DNA from: Microstegium vimineum
Lineage: Eukaryota; Streptophyta; Magnoliopsida; Poales; Poaceae
Reading direction: 5' to 3'
DNA length: 64,000 nucleotides
Assembly: GCA_022036555.1 (NCBI GenBank)
Contig: CM039119.1
Coordinates: 868,001 to 932,000 of the forward strand
This document shows positions 1 through 12,300 of this stretch, piece after piece (position 1 is the stretch's first letter; every line of letters starts with the position of its first letter). The notes beneath the pieces were generated by a model. The model saw nothing but the letters and a program-made list of their open reading frames with translations. It did not search any database and was not told the DNA's origin. The position numbers were made by a program, and so were the translations under genes.

Positions 1-537
1 GGCGAGGCTCGTCGACCATGGCCGCGGCGCGCACACCACGGAGCTGGCCGGCACCATGGGATACATGGACCCAGACTGCATGATCAGCGGCAGGTTCAGC
101 ACCGAATCAGACATGTACAGCTTTGGCGTCGTCCTCCTCGAGGTCGCCTGTGGCCGCCGCCCGTTGTGCTCGTGCCGCAGGAGAGCGCCGTCGTCCACCT
201 GGCACGGAGGGTCCTGGAGATGCATGGTCGAGGTGAGGTCCTTGCCGCGGCGGACCCTTGGTTGGACGGCGATTTCGACCTGCGCCAGATGGAGCGCGTG
301 TTGGTGGTAGGGCTTTGGTGCACGACGCAGGACCGGAGCCTGAGGCCGTCCATCTGGCAGGCCGTTCGTGCGCTTCGGTTCGAGTCCTCGGTGCCGACAG
401 TCACCAATGGACATGAACCACCTCCGGTTATTGGCCGGCTAGACTCTATCCTGTCGTCGTCTTTCATGTCGGAGGAAGATGATACGGTAAACACGCAGCA
501 TGCATGTATCCTTCTTAGGTCAAGATCCATCAACTAA
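1..537 (+). pseudogene. L-type lectin receptor-like kinase, C-terminal fragment, frameshifted
   Basis: This is the last part of a serine/threonine kinase domain plus the C-terminal tail; the 5' part lies outside the window. The first frame (from about base 56) reads GYMDPDCMISGRFSTESDMY and then SFGVVLLEVACGRRP, which are kinase subdomains VIII-IX as found in L-type lectin receptor kinases of the plasma membrane. After the CGRRP codons (about 161-165) the homology moves to another frame, which reads VHLARRVLEM, MERVLVVGLWC and RSLRPSIWQAVRALRFE (subdomains X-XI) and stops at 535-537. One base is missing or two are extra at about 164, so the copy is a pseudogene unless this is a sequence error. 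The family call is firm at the kinase level. The L-type lectin subclass rests on the C-terminal motif style, because no lectin domain is visible. Confidence 0.75.
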
Positions 538-606
538 TATATATCTATATCTATATCTATATCTATATCTATATTTATTTCTATATCTATATCTATATCT
601 ATATCA
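538..606. repeat. (TATATC)n microsatellite
   Basis: About eleven imperfect copies of the hexamer ATATCT follow the kinase stop codon directly, with one TTTATT interruption near 575. Confidence 0.9.
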
Positions 607-639
607 ATACCACGAGAAGAGGAGAGAAAGAGAGGTGAG

Positions 640-980
640 GTGATCGAGTGTATGAGTGTGAAGCAAGAGATGGAGAGTGTGGGCCTGAGAGACTCTCACA
701 CACTAACTCAAATATATATATGGACCCTTGGTAATGTGCCTTTGGGGCTTATTTGGACCTCGGTATTTTCGGAGACGGACCTTATAGGGTTACCACCTCC
801 GATAATAGAGTACTTTATAGCTGGGCGTCTCGATTTCGTGAGACTTTTGATTGTGGCTGTCTTGGTTAATAAAAAATCACCGTCTCGGTTAATCACAAAC
901 ATTAATCGAGACATTTTAAAAATCCTACCCGCCTTGGAGGGCGTTTTCAAAATGTCACGGTTAATCTTTCTTTAATAGTG
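640..980. mobile_element. Possible CACTA-type transposon end fragment
   Basis: This stretch carries short dispersed words such as CTCGGTTAAT and TAATCGAGAC in both orientations, as in the subterminal regions of grass CACTA elements, and it ends near 980 with TTTAATAGTG, which resembles the TAGTG terminus. No matching CACTA start or 3-bp target duplication was found, so this is a weak call. The short open frames inside it have no recognisable domain. Confidence 0.3.
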
Positions 981-1937
981 TTTCGCGCTAAGAAAATCCT
1001 AAATGCTAATAGGTGTGTTTAGCCGGAGATAACTGCAGAAAAAACCTTCACTTAGCTACAACTAAGACGTTGACAACCCAAACACAACCGGCCCAAAAAC
1101 AGCATGCCCAACTAGGCATGGGTTTGCATAGGCATGTTTAAATTCTTGTTTTTGCATACATTTAGGAAAGTGTAGGAGCTTTGTAGGGGTGGATCCCATA
1201 TATATATATACCCATCGGTCATGGAGATTGTGAGTTGGGAAACTATACCAAGGTGTTGTCACACCGTTTTAGTGTTCAGTGATATTAATGGTGATTAGTA
1301 TAAGAATTTTGCAAAGTGCTTAGTCTAGCTAGTCAGACCAATTAATAATGAAATATATATATTTATAATGAATTAATTTTAAGTTATAAATGTGAATAAT
1401 ATTTACTAGAAACTTAGTTAAATGTGAAGCATTTAAATTAGCACGCATACCACAGTTGTATTCTTATAGGGACATAGGTAATATATATGTGTTTTGATGC
1501 TGTGGATATACTAAAAATATTATTTGGAACATGTTAGTATTAAAAAATATTGTTTTTTTTTGCTAAAACATATCGGTGGACTGATAGTGTTCTTCTGCGT
1601 GTCTAGTCTAAACTAGGACCACACACACTCTACCAATATTCATCGAAAATGTATTGTGGCATCTACTTGCCCAGCATGTGCTATCCTGACCGTGAAAATG
1701 TGTCTCGAGATTCGTGATGACTCTCTCTCTCCCTGTATTATTTCTGAGAAGGGGAAAGAAGGCAGAGAAGAAGAGATAGAAAAAGAGCTGTCATTTCAAT
1801 GCACGTATCTCGAGGTTGGGTGGATGGCATGCCCAGTATGTGCCGGCCAAAAAAAACGCTTTCTTCATCCATACCGTATTGCTAGTAGCTGCGTAAATGC
1901 CGATCTTGCATATGAGTCCAAAGCCATCGGCGACGGG
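981..1937. other. Intergenic, no gene seen
   Basis: AT-rich spacer upstream of the first FMO copy. The open frame that runs into the FMO from about 1656 begins at a non-ATG codon and shows no homology before the FMO start at 1938, so it is not counted as coding. A CT-rich tract at 1720-1735 is the only composition feature seen. Confidence 0.6.
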
Positions 1938-2690
1938 ATGGCGTCGTCCAAGATGGTGTGCGTTGTCGGCGACGGCGTGTCGGGGCTGGTATCCGCCCGT
2001 GACCTCCTCCGCGAGGGCCATGACGCGACGGTCATGGAGCAGAGTGGCGGCGTCGGCGGGCAGTGGATGTACAACCCGAGGACATACGCCGGCGACCCCC
2101 TCGGCGCTGCCGGCGTGCACAGCGGCATCTACGCCTCTCTCCGGCTCAACGCGCCCAGGGATAGCATGGGCTTCTCCGACTTCCCCTTCTACCCCAAGAA
2201 CGACGGCATCGGCGACTCCCGGCGGTACCCAGGTACATCAGGGACTTCTGCGACGCGTTCGGGCTCATGGACATCGTCAGGCTCAACACTAAGGTCCTGC
2301 ACGTCGGTCTTGCGCCGCCGCTTGCCACTGACGACGACGGCACGAAGCGCTGGACGGTGAGGTGCTCGTCGAGACATGGTGACTGTGACAGCAAGGTGGT
2401 CACCACGGAGGAGGTGTTCGACGCCGTCGTTGTGGCCACCGGCGAGTTCTCCCAGCCAAGGCTCCCAACCATCAACGGCATGGACGTACAAGTGGAGGAG
2501 GAGGCAGCTGCACCCCCACTCCTACCGCGTCCCGGGCTCCTTCCGTGACGAGGTGGTCGTCGTCGTCGGCCTCGGCGAGAGCGGCAAGGAGATCGCGCTG
2601 GAGCTCCGTCAGGTGGCGAGGGAGGTGCACATCAGCGTCAAGTGCATGGACGACGACGGCCCTGTTGTCCACGGCATGAGGAAAGCTCTG

Positions 2691-3481
2691 GGGAAAAAGG
2701 CCGCCGCCGCTGTCCGCCAGCCGCCCTCCGCCGTCGCCGTTGGTCCCCCTCCCTTCCCCTCCGGCATCTCGCCGGGGGCTAAAGGGAGTGGGAATCCATT
2801 GTTTTTAATAAGTTTCTTCAGTAGATCGAGTCCTTAGGGTTAGAGTTTCTCTATGCCAAAGTTCTTGGTATTGGAGTTTTATCTTCTCCTTCTCCTCTTC
2901 TCCGGCAATGGTGAAGAAAAATGGTGGAATCATCTTCTCCATGGCGGCTTCGTTGAAGACGAGGGCGACAACTTCGACGTCACCATCTTCATCGACATGA
3001 CGACATGGAGATCTTTGTTTCCGGACGGTGACATCAAGGCGGAGATGATGTCGCCGCCATAGAATAATTTTCTCCAGTCTTTTCTTCGTTTTGTTGTGGT
3101 TAGATTTGGCCACAATGAAAGACTAGGGAGAATATCCTTCATATCAGTCTTCCTCATTCTTCGGTGACAGAAAGAAGAAGAAGGAAGACATCAGCAAGAA
3201 GAAAAAGATCCTCAATTCCACCTAAAGGAATGTTGGTCGTCGTTCGTTTGACAGTTGTTCTCAGGCCATTTGCCGAGTGTTTGCCTTTGCGGTCATCTAC
3301 ACTGCAAAGCGATTAACAGGTTAGGATTTGAGTTGTGCTATCCACAACGTGAGTAATATCTCGTATTACAAAGTGCTTGTAATATATTGATGTACTCAGA
3401 TTTCATATAATATAATTCTTCTTTCGTCGCAGAAAAAAAGATTTCATATAATATAATTCTTCTTTCGTCGCAGAAAAAAAA
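2691..3481 (+). mobile_element. Poly(A)-ended insertion inside FMO copy 1
   Basis: About 790 bp with no FMO homology separates GAAAGCTCTG from CCTGCACCTCC, which adjoin (with about 14 intervening bases) in copies 2 and 3. It starts GC-rich (CCGCCGCCG) and ends in two runs of seven A residues. The asymmetric layout with an A-rich 3' end suggests a non-LTR retroelement or retro-transcript. No reverse transcriptase, terminal inverted repeat or clear target duplication is visible, so the class is open. The short frame at 2853-3062 has no recognisable domain. Confidence 0.5.
3399..3480. repeat. Two tandem copies of a 41-bp unit
   Basis: GATTTCATATAATATAATTC and the rest of the 41-bp unit, ending in CGTCGCAGAAAAAAA, occur at 3399-3439 and again at 3440-3480 with no visible change. 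This duplicates the 3' end and A-tail of the insertion in FMO copy 1. Confidence 0.9.
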
Positions 3482-3499
3482 CCCTGCACCTCCACCTCC

Positions 3500-3605
3500 A
3501 GGCAACCGGCAGCTACATACATTGCCAATCCAGCTAGCATCCTCTGGTGTGTTTGTCCTGACAAACAAATGTGCTCGATCGGATCTTTGCTTTGCATTTT
3601 TGCAG
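3500..3605 (+). other. Intron 2 of FMO copy 1, GC-AG type
   Basis: The exon ends CTCCAG and the next exon starts ATCGAG, with the same junction as the uninterrupted CTCCAGATCGAG of FMO copy 3. The intron therefore begins GCAACC and ends TTTTTGCAG. No GT donor close by would keep the reading frame. Confidence 0.7.
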
Positions 3606-4271
3606 ATCGAGTGCTTGTGTGAGGATGGGCAGGTGACGTTCGCCGACGGCTCATACGTCGTCGCCGACTCCATCATCTACTGCACTGGGTACGACTACTC
3701 GTTCCCGTTCCTGGTGGACACCGGTGGCCAGCTCACCGTCGACGGCGACAACCGCGTGGGCCCGCTGTTCGAGCACACGTTCCCGCCGGCGCTGGCACCG
3801 TCGCTGTCCTTCGTGGGGGTGCCCAGTCGGGTGCAGGCGCCGCGGTTATACGAGGTGCAGGCGAGGTGGGTGGCGCAGGTGCTGTCCGGCCGGAGGGCGC
3901 TGCCGTCGTCGGAGGAGATGGTGCGGTCGGCCGAGGAGTACCAACGCGCTAGGAAGATGGCCGGCGTGCCCAGGCGCCTCTCGCAGCATGCCCTCGTTTT
4001 GGAGCTGGAGTACTGCGACGAGTTCGGGGAGAAACGCTGCGGCTTCCCGCGGCTGCCGGAGTGGAAGAAGGAGCTCATGCGGGCAGCCGTCGAGCGCTTG
4101 CGTAACGACACGGAGAGCTTCCGTGACGACTACCAAGACAGCGACCTTGTCATGGAGGGCCTGCGCTCCGAGGGCTGGCATTTTTCCCGGACTCTAAACG
4201 TCAAGGAGAATGGACATGGCCATGACAGAGATGGCTTGCCATTACCAGAGGCTCAACCACCGCATCCATAG

Positions 4272-5045
4272 ATATATCTATCTATCTACTCGTGGTGTTT
4301 ATTTTGTGCACGTGCACACATGTTCAAAATGCTTATATATGGGCATTGTCTTACTTACAGCTGCCGGATTTTTATCCCGTCCGTCTGCCGGCTTACCCGC
4401 CCACCTCTCTCGTACAAGTAATTTTTTTTAATAAAATAAGTGGTTAAATTTAGAGAAAAAAATAGTAAAACGTTTTATAATTTAGGATGAAGTACATCTC
4501 TCATAAAGATAATGCCCACTACAAGTTCTATCTAAACAAGCAATTCATCCACATTATCTCTCACTAACTATCAACATCATCTTCCACTTAGCCATGTCAT
4601 CGCACTAATTTATAACCTTTTCATACAAGCTATCCATGCCATCTTCTCTAACCACACAATTACTACTTTTAATATGTAAGAAATACAAAAGGCATCTAAA
4701 TATTGCTATTTGTTCTGTTCCATCGTCTTATAATTCGATCTAATTATGTTAGTTTTTTTATTATCCTTCTAGTTATAAATATTTGAATGTTAGTCCATAT
4801 ATAACATATGGTATTTCTATTCAAATGTTAGGCGAAATATATGTCTGATTAAATTGTGGAACGTTGATCAATAATGGTTAAATAATATTTGTATTTGGTA
4901 TCTAAATATATTCTTATTTGTATTTGATATCCTAAGAAAGTATTAAAAAAAAATGTATCCAAATAACTATATGACCCTCCTTGGTTACTTGTTAGAGGGT
5001 TGGTTAGAAAATATATGTACCGTTTACACCACTAGTCGTCACTTT
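4272..5045. other. Intergenic, AT-rich, no gene seen
   Basis: Spacer after FMO copy 1 with short A and T runs. No coding frame with homology, no clear inverted repeats and no RNA gene were seen. Confidence 0.6.
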
Positions 5046-5284
5046 TCTATATAGAGAGACCCGCAGCTCCACGAGATTTGGCAAGGGCCACGTCTCCTCA
5101 AATTTTGTTAACCGTACGATTTAGTGCTCATTGATTAGGATTTGGTGGAGGTCCTGTTGATAGAATTGGCTTCGGAGTGCTTCAGCCGTGTTTAGGCGCG
5201 GCTGTGTGTTTTTACTTTGCTTTTTTGGCTTCTCTTAAATTCCTGATGCTGGCTTCGGCTTTCTTTCGCACCGCCTATAGCTGT

Positions 5285-5600
5285 CTCAATCTGTCCCCAC
5301 CTCCTTTCCTACGCTTTTGCCTCCGCTGTCTGCGCTGTTTTGCGTCGCCTCGTCATCGCCGCACGCCTCGCAGCCTCCGTCGCCGACTGCTTCGCCTCGC
5401 TTCGTCCGTCGCCGCCCCTGCCGCCCCCTCCGTCGCCGCCCGCGCCGCGTCCGACGTAGCCCCCGTTCCTTCTTTTCCTCCACCTTCTCCTCTGTTCGTC
5501 CGGGGGCTTCCTGTGCGGGGGTTACCCGTACCTCGTTTCGCCGTCATGGGTTAGGGTTTCGGAGGTCCTGCTGCGTAACGGCGCCGCGTGAACCGCCGGG
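5285..5600 (+). other. GC-rich segment in the Helitron, possible captured gene 5' end
   Basis: A pyrimidine-rich, CpG-rich stretch with CGCCGCC-type runs is embedded in AT-rich DNA. It looks like the 5' UTR and first exon of a grass gene, and TTAGGGTTTCGG near 5550 fits a plant UTR. All frames give low-complexity Arg/Pro/Ser-rich peptides, so I do not claim a protein. Helitrons often carry such captured pieces, which is the only support for that reading. Confidence 0.35.
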
Positions 5601-6477
5601 TCTTGTCGGATCTTGTAACGGTACGTCAACTGCGAGCTGTTCGCTTTGCTTCCCGATTTCCGTCTGCTAGGGTGTTCTTCTTCGTTGCTTCCTGTTCTTC
5701 AACGATTCAGATGTACGGACGGCTCCTTCGTTACATGTTTACATCTGACCATCTTTTAGTCTTTGCCCCTAAATCTTACACATGTTTTTGGGCCAGGGGG
5801 CATCCACGTTGTTGGCTGCCTCTTGTTGTTTACAGATTTAGCCGTACGGAGGCTTAGCTCTTTGCATTCGGCCATCTTTGATCCTTTGCCCCGTCAGTGA
5901 TTAACTTATGTGTTTATGTGCAGGATCATAGAGCTTGCCGACGGTTCTGCTGCTGTGGTTCAGCTGCTTTGGCCCTGATTTATCTTCAGCAACGGTTGTG
6001 CCTCTTGTTTTCCTCATCGTAGTCAGCCTGCGTCGGTACGTTTTGTAATCATTATGTTCTTCTGCTGTGTTGTTTGTGTGCAAGATAGTTGCTGCCGCTA
6101 CCTAAATTGTTGAGGTTAACTTATTAGGTTGCATTGTTTAGAGTTTAATCACTGTTTGTGCCAAAAAAAATATTATGATTTCCTCTCCTTTTTGGACAGC
6201 TGACTTTACCTGTGTTGGTCTCAATCAAGCAAAAAATCTCCGGGCCACCAGCTTGCAATCAAAGGTTAAAACTGCCCTTTCGTTTTTCTTGTTTTTTGGA
6301 AGCCTGATAATATTTAGTTGTTCAGAGGTCATACATGTCTGTATCATGTGCCTGTATTCGTATTCACAGGATTATGCGTCGTCTACTGTGGTTTATAGAG
6401 TTGATTATGCATTTTCCCTAAGCTTGTTTACTTACCTTGTGAGGTGGTAGCCCTGCTATCTTTGCCTATGGCTACTG

Positions 6478-8229
6478 AAAAAATGGATGCATTGGGATAC
6501 CTTTTGAGTTCAGCTAAAAAGAGGCTGCGCTCCCACTTTTGGTTACCTAAGTTTCGAGCCTGGGTTTGGGTTGCTTATATTACTTGACACTTGATGTCAG
6601 TATACACGATTATTCTCTATTTTTTTGGGGCCTGTTCATAGGGACATGTTTACAGTCTCTCTTTGGTTTGTAAAAAAATGGATGCATTGGGATGCCTTTT
6701 GAGTTGACCTACAAAAGAGGCTGCACTCCCACTTTTGGTTACCTAAGTTTGGAGCCTCGGTTTGGGTTGCTTATATTACCTGACAATGGATGTGAGTATA
6801 GATGATTAGTCTTTATTTTTTTTGGGACCTGTTCATAGGAACATGTTTACAGTCTCTCCTTGGTTTGTGCATATGCATATGTACATGTTTTTACAGGGTT
6901 TACTGTGCCTTTATACAGCTGGTTAGGCAATTTCCTTACATTTCATTACTTAAATTTACAGGTGCAGATTGGTTGCTTACACTTACAGGGCAAAAGAACA
7001 CCTCAACGAGCACAGACAGTAGGTAGGGCAATTTAGGTGGTTCAAAACAAATATTTCCTCTCTTTCTTTACACTATCATCTTGGTTGCTTACATTCTGGA
7101 AGTGTCCCTGCTTGTTTATAGCTCCAGGGCAAAACCAAAAAAAAAAAATACAAACATGGTTATATAGTTAATCCCACAATTTGTTTAGCTATGTTTGCTT
7201 AAATTTGGAAGATGTATTGTGGTCTTTACAGTTAAAGCGTAAACCCGCAAATGAAATGACTCAGACTCTCTTTCTTTGTGTTGTTGCCTTACTATATTTA
7301 TTAATGCTACCCGAAAAAAGAGGATATATTCGAATCTCTTGCCGATTCAGATGCCAAAAAAATGGGACTCGCAGTTTCGGTTACCTAGATTCAGATGTTG
7401 GGTTTGGGTTGCTTAGATTCAAAGAAATTTCAATAGTGGCCCTGCAAATTTAACTGCTTACAGCTGATTAGTTATTGTTTTGTTTCATGCTGATCATAAG
7501 CTGGATTTAGGGTGTTTATATACACAGACCTGTTCATAGGGACATGCTTACATTCTCTCCTTGGTTTGTGCATATTCATATGTACATGTTTCTACATGGT
7601 TTACTGTGTCTTTATAGAGTTGGTTAGGCAATTTCCTCACATTTCATTACTTAAATTTACAAGTGCTGATGGGTTGCTTACACTTACAGGGCAAAAGAAC
7701 AACTCAGGCAGCCCACACACTGGATCGGAAAATTTAGGTGGTTAGAAACAATTATGTCATCCCTTTCTTTACGCTATCATCTTGGTTGCTTACATTCAGG
7801 AAGTGTCTCTGCTTGTTTATAGTTCCAGGGCAGAACCAAAAAAAAAATTCCAAACATGGTTATATAGTTAATCCCACATTTTGTTTAGCTATGTTTGCTT
7901 AAATTTGGAAGATGTATTATGGTCTTTACAGTTAAAGGCTAAACCCGCAAATGAAACAACTCAGATTCTCTTTCTTTGTGCTCTTGCCTTACTCTATTTA
8001 TTAGTGCCAGCCAAAAAACGAGGATATATTCGGATCTCTGGCCGATTCAGATGCAAAAAAAAGGGACTCGTAGTCTTGGTTACCTACGTTTAGAGGGTGG
8101 GTTTGTGTGGCTTATATTCAAAGAAATTTCAATAGTGACTCTGCAAATTTAACTGCTTACAGCTCATTAGTTATTGTTTTCTTTTATGCTTATCGTAGGC
8201 TGGATTTGGGGTGTTTAGATTGACAGCCG
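6478..8229 (+). repeat. Internal tandem duplications in the Helitron, about 700 bp and about 197 bp
   Basis: The block from GACCTGTTCATAGG at about 6828 to about 7527 recurs from 7528 to about 8229 at a constant offset of 700, for example TTAGCTATGTTTGCTTAAAT at 7186 and 7886. A smaller direct repeat (AATGGATGCATTGGGAT at about 6481 and 6677) precedes it. A further diverged copy of the TTACAGGGCAAAA...CTGGATCGGA part lies beyond retrotransposon A at about 21235-21280. No coding content. Confidence 0.8.
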
Positions 8230-8299
8230 TTCAAACACTGGCCCTGAGAATTGCTGTGCTGACACCTCGTTAGTTCGTCTTTGTTTTGGTGCTCATCAC

Positions 8300-9300
8300 A
8301 GTTAACACCGTTTTTCGGCATGTGTCAAATAAGCTAAGACTGGCATTGATCGGTAGCCGTTTTTCATCGGCATCGGGAGGTCATCGGTTAATGTCACCGA
8401 TAAGGGTGAATGCTGCATAAAGGATAAGTTTGTTGCCGATGGAAGCTGGACGATTCTTGCCAATAGGAGTTAATTGGTAAAGACAAGTTACCAGTAGAGG
8501 TGAAAAGTTGCCGATCGGAAGATATTACCGATAAAGAGATAAAGAGACAATGTCGATGGGCACAGGGTGACGTAACAGTCGACGTCAGCAGGAGATTGCC
8601 GATGGCAATAGAGGGAAGTTGCGAATTAAAGAGTCTGCCGATGGAAAGTTTCATCGAAGAGAAGACATAAGGAAACTGGTGATCTCATACCAGTATTGTT
8701 ATAGAAGTTTGAGTCCGGCTCTTGCATGAGTCATTTATTTCCTTAGAGATAGAGGTGTTTGTTTAGGAAAATATTATTGTCCGACTCCTGCGCGAGTTAG
8801 TTATTTCCTTTAAAATAGGAGTTTGTTTTGTTTAGGAAAGGTACAAGTCGTGTCTGTCTACAACTCCCATTGCCGGAGTATAAGTATGTACCTAGGGGTC
8901 GTGAGAAATAATCAATCAGATATCAAACAAATCAATTACTCTTATCTACTTTTACTGCAATTTACCCTTTTATTGCATTAGTTTTAATTTATCTACGAGT
9001 TCTTCAAGCTTTGATGGGCTGCATCTCCTTGATCTCCGTCAAATCCTTGCAAGTTCCGCGTGGGAGTAATCTGAGCCTTGACATCCGGGCGTATCGCTGT
9101 TGTCTCGTTCAGCTCTGCTCTAGTTATCCTGATCAAGTCCGAATCTTGACATCTGGGCGTATCGTCGTTGTCTTGTTTGAACCTTGTTCTAGTTATCGTC
9201 CTTGTCGATTAACTGGTCAAATCGACTGGCACACCCTCGGAAATCGAATTCGGGTAATAGCCCGAGGTGTTCGCAGATTCTGACGCTTTTTGTGTCAACA
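8300..9300 (+). repeat. 5' LTR of retrotransposon A
   Basis: Runs from AGTTAACACCG (mutated TGTTGACACCG) to TTTGTGTCAACA and matches 19999-20991 along its length. Differences are mostly C/T changes plus an 8-bp length difference near 8540. A TATA-like TATAAGTA lies at 8879-8886. The words GCCGAT/ATCGGC recur in its first 340 bp (five by eye). Confidence 0.93.
8879..8886 (+). promoter_or_regulatory. LTR TATA box of retrotransposon A
   Basis: TATAAGTA, matching in position the better TATAAATA of family member B. It probably drives the genomic transcript, with U3 to its left. Confidence 0.5.
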
Positions 9301-9302
9301 CC

Positions 9303-9326
9303 TCTTTTGGCACACCCGGTGGGACC
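9303..9326 (+). other. Primer binding site region of retrotransposon A
   Basis: TTTTGGCACACCCGGTGGGA lies 2-3 bases after the LTR end and is shared with element B (TGGCACGCCCGGTGGGAC). Its place and its opening TGG fit a tRNA primer site. I did not assign the tRNA. Confidence 0.6.
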
Positions 9327-9341
9327 AATTATACATCTATC

Positions 9342-12300
9342 ATGGGTGATCATACTGACTTCAATCAGAGGAACGTCATCGAAGTCTCCGAGGCCGATCT
9401 AAAAGATGACCAAAAGCTGGCCATGGAGCGGGCTATGGAGGAGTACAAGCAATTGTATCTGAAGTCCTTCAACCTAAGCAGGAGCGGCGAAGCCATCCAG
9501 AAGCAAGATCCGCCGTTGCCGCGGCAGGTCACGTTTGATGCCAATTCTGGTAAGTTGCAAGAGATGGTTAATTCTGCCTTAAATCAAGCATTAATTAGCC
9601 ACTCCAATGTGCTGTCCAATACTGTGTACAATACTGTCATGCAATCTTTCAAAGAAGGACAAACACCCCAGTATGTTGGTCCAGCGTATCATCAACCTGG
9701 ATCGGCATCTGTAAATCCATCGGCAGCCCCAATGGCGTCTTCCACTCCCGTGGATCCGTCTGCCGATGTGACTACACCACCAAGGCCAAGTCCTGAAAGC
9801 GTCACCAAGCTTAGTGCAGATTCAGTGACGTCGGCAAGGTCGGGACCTGCTATACAGAATCATCCAACTCCTGCCAACTGGTGGGGATACGGTATGCCTT
9901 CAAATCCATCTGCTGGTTCCAATCTGGTGCAGGGAGACAATTTAGCTTGGAAGGACTCTGTGGCATCAGCAATGCAATCACAGCCGATGATCCCTATGAT
10001 GCAGTGCTCTACGTCTTCTCCAACTGTACAAGTACCATTAGAAGATTTTCAGGTGGTGATTCCTAAAGTACCTCTGATGCCACCATCGGCAAATTCTGTG
10101 CCGATGCAACGAAGCATAGCAACTGGGAGTCAACCTATGTTGGAGCAGCGGGCGTCAGTTAACTATCAGCCATTAGTAAGTCACATGCCGACGATTCTTA
10201 ATCCTGGATGGACCAATCAGCTGTCGGTTCAACAGCCTGGCATACTAATGAATCAGTATGAAAGTCCAGCAAACACTTAGAGTGGAGCATCGGTACAGCA
10301 ACCGATGAATATGATACAACAACATAATCCAGTGAATGTGCAAAGTTATCCATTGGTGAGTCAGCCGATGCATAACGTCCAGATGACTGTTGCTGCGCCC
10401 ATGCCAACTATCCCGAATCATATTCTACCAAGACCTGAAGGGGCGCATCAGCCGGCTCCACCAATCAACGATCAGCCAATGAGTCGGCAAGAGCAGGATG
10501 CATATTGGACCGATAAGATTGCCGAAGTGATGAAAGAACAATTCGGTATTAAACCCAAGGTCAATACATATTCTTATCGGACGCCATATCCTCCGGCGTA
10601 TGACTTAATTCCTCTCCCAAATCAGTACAAAGTGCCTGATTTTACCAAATTCTCCGGCCAAGATGACACGTCAACAATGGAGCACATCAACTGCTTTATT
10701 ATCCAATGTGGAGAAGCCGCCAACAGGGAAGAGCTGAGGGTGAGATTGTTCTCATCATCATTGTCTAGATCGGCATTTACATGGTTTATATCGTTGCCTC
10801 CAAACTCTGTAATCACATGGGCCGATCTGGAGAGGCAGTTTCATAAATACTTCTTCGCTGACATATATGAGAAGAAGATTACCGATTTGGTTAAGTTAAG
10901 GCAGCGTAATGATGAATCTGTGGAAAGCTTTGTCCAGAGACTGCGAGACACGAAGAACAAGTGCTACAGCTTGATGCTTGATGATCGGCAATTGGTAGAT
11001 TTGGCCTTCTAAGGATTACTGCCGCACATCAAAGATAAGTATGCGTCTCAAGAGTTCGAAAGTCTGAGCCACCTTGTGCAGAGAATCGCCGATCAGGACG
11101 TCAAGATTTTCGAGCCTAGAAAAACTTGGAATAAAAAGGTGACCTTCATTGAGCAAGAAGAGGATTCCGATGAAGAGCTAAGCATCGGTGCTGCCGAATG
11201 GTTGAAGGATAAAAAATCTGTGTCTTGTCCGTTTGGCCAGAAGGAAGCTGAAAGGTTCACCTTTGATATCACCAAGGCCGATAGGATGTTTGACTTATTA
11301 CTTTAAGAAGGGCGAATCAAGTTGACGCCTAACCAAGTAATTCCATCGGCCGAAGAGCTCAGAAAGATTAGGTATTGCAAGTGGCACAATGCAACTTCGC
11401 ACAGTACCAACGACTGCAAAGTATTCCGGCAGCAGTTGCAGTCAGAAATTGAATCTGGACGAATCAAATTTGAAAATTCTAAAGTTCAGAAACCGATGAA
11501 GATTGATCAGCACCCGTTTCCAAATAATATGGTAGAAACTAGTGGAAAAACTAAAGTGCTGACATCAGAAGCTGCCAGGAAGAATGCATCGGTAGATCCT
11601 GACCATCAAGTAGCTGAGCATGATGAGAGGAGGTTTGCCGATGACAGAAAGGGCAAGAAAGTTGCCGATGAAGGTAGTAGTGCCAAGAGGGCTCCTGGTG
11701 TTATAATCACGCATAAGCAGCCAAGGCGAGAATATCGACAACCGCGAGAGGAGCAACATTGGCAGGAAGAAGAGCACCAAGAGTGGCTTCGGCATAAGGA
11801 CCACTGGAAGTGTCCCTTCTTCGTTCATTGCTGGGAAGAAGGCATCAAGCTACCTACTGCCGATAATTGTCCTGAATGCAATGGATACTACCCTACCGAT
11901 CGGACAGAAAAGAAGCCTTGCTTTGATGATCGGACATCCAGGTATGCTAGGCCGCTCAGAGAAAAGAAATCGGCACATGATCGATTGGGAGGCAAGCTCA
12001 GCGTGCATAATAGGCTTGGCAGGCGTGTTGATCAAGAGGAGCTTGAGGAGATGGCCAATGCAAGAGTGCCTGATGAAGAAATATTCTCCAGAGATCCAAA
12101 CATCAGGAGTGGTGCCGATGCAAGCAGTGAAAGGCAGCACCAACCCGTTTGGAAAACCAAGCTTCCTCAATGGTGCCCTAAGGGTCTGACGAAAACTCAG
12201 AAAAGGAGAATCCAACGCGAATGCCAAAGTGACTTATATGACGGTGAAAATCCTTCAAGGGAAAAGCAATGGAGGCCGAAGCGCAAGGATAGGGATCCAT

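Larger units (their letters stand above)
1938..4271 (+). pseudogene. FMO GS-OX-like flavin-containing monooxygenase, copy 1 (pseudogene)
   Basis: Plant FMO GS-OX-type enzymes use FAD and NADPH to S- or N-oxygenate small molecules. The ATG at 1938 opens MASSKMVCVVGDGVSGLVSA, where the FAD loop is GDGVSG instead of the GAGVSG seen in copy 3. EQSGGVGGQW and SDFPF follow. A 19-bp deletion near 2230 removes the GHAEFL region and shifts the frame. A 4-bp insertion (GTAC, 2486-2489) shifts it again just after the MD of the MDKW motif. An NADPH loop VVVVVGLGESG follows, and then an insertion at about 2691-3481 replaces a few codons. The last exon (3606-4271) is open and ends in the CDEFGEKRCGFPRLPEW-type tail. 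The intron found at the MDKW site in copies 2 and 3 is exactly absent here. This is the family's first copy in a three-gene tandem array on the same strand. Confidence 0.85.

Noticed and set aside
1656..1937. Upstream extension of FMO copy 1 by 94 codons
   Set aside because: It begins at a non-ATG codon and has no FMO homology. The ATG at 1938 matches the starts of copies 2 and 3.
5177..5857. Overlapping Arg/Pro/Ser-rich frames as a protein gene
   Set aside because: Low-complexity translation of GC-rich DNA in all frames; no domain and no splice structure.
6802..8093. Paired frames in the 700-bp Helitron repeats (for example 7181-7453 and 7881-8093)
   Set aside because: Similar only because the DNA is duplicated. 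The peptides diverge in frame and length, which is not the pattern of a selected protein.
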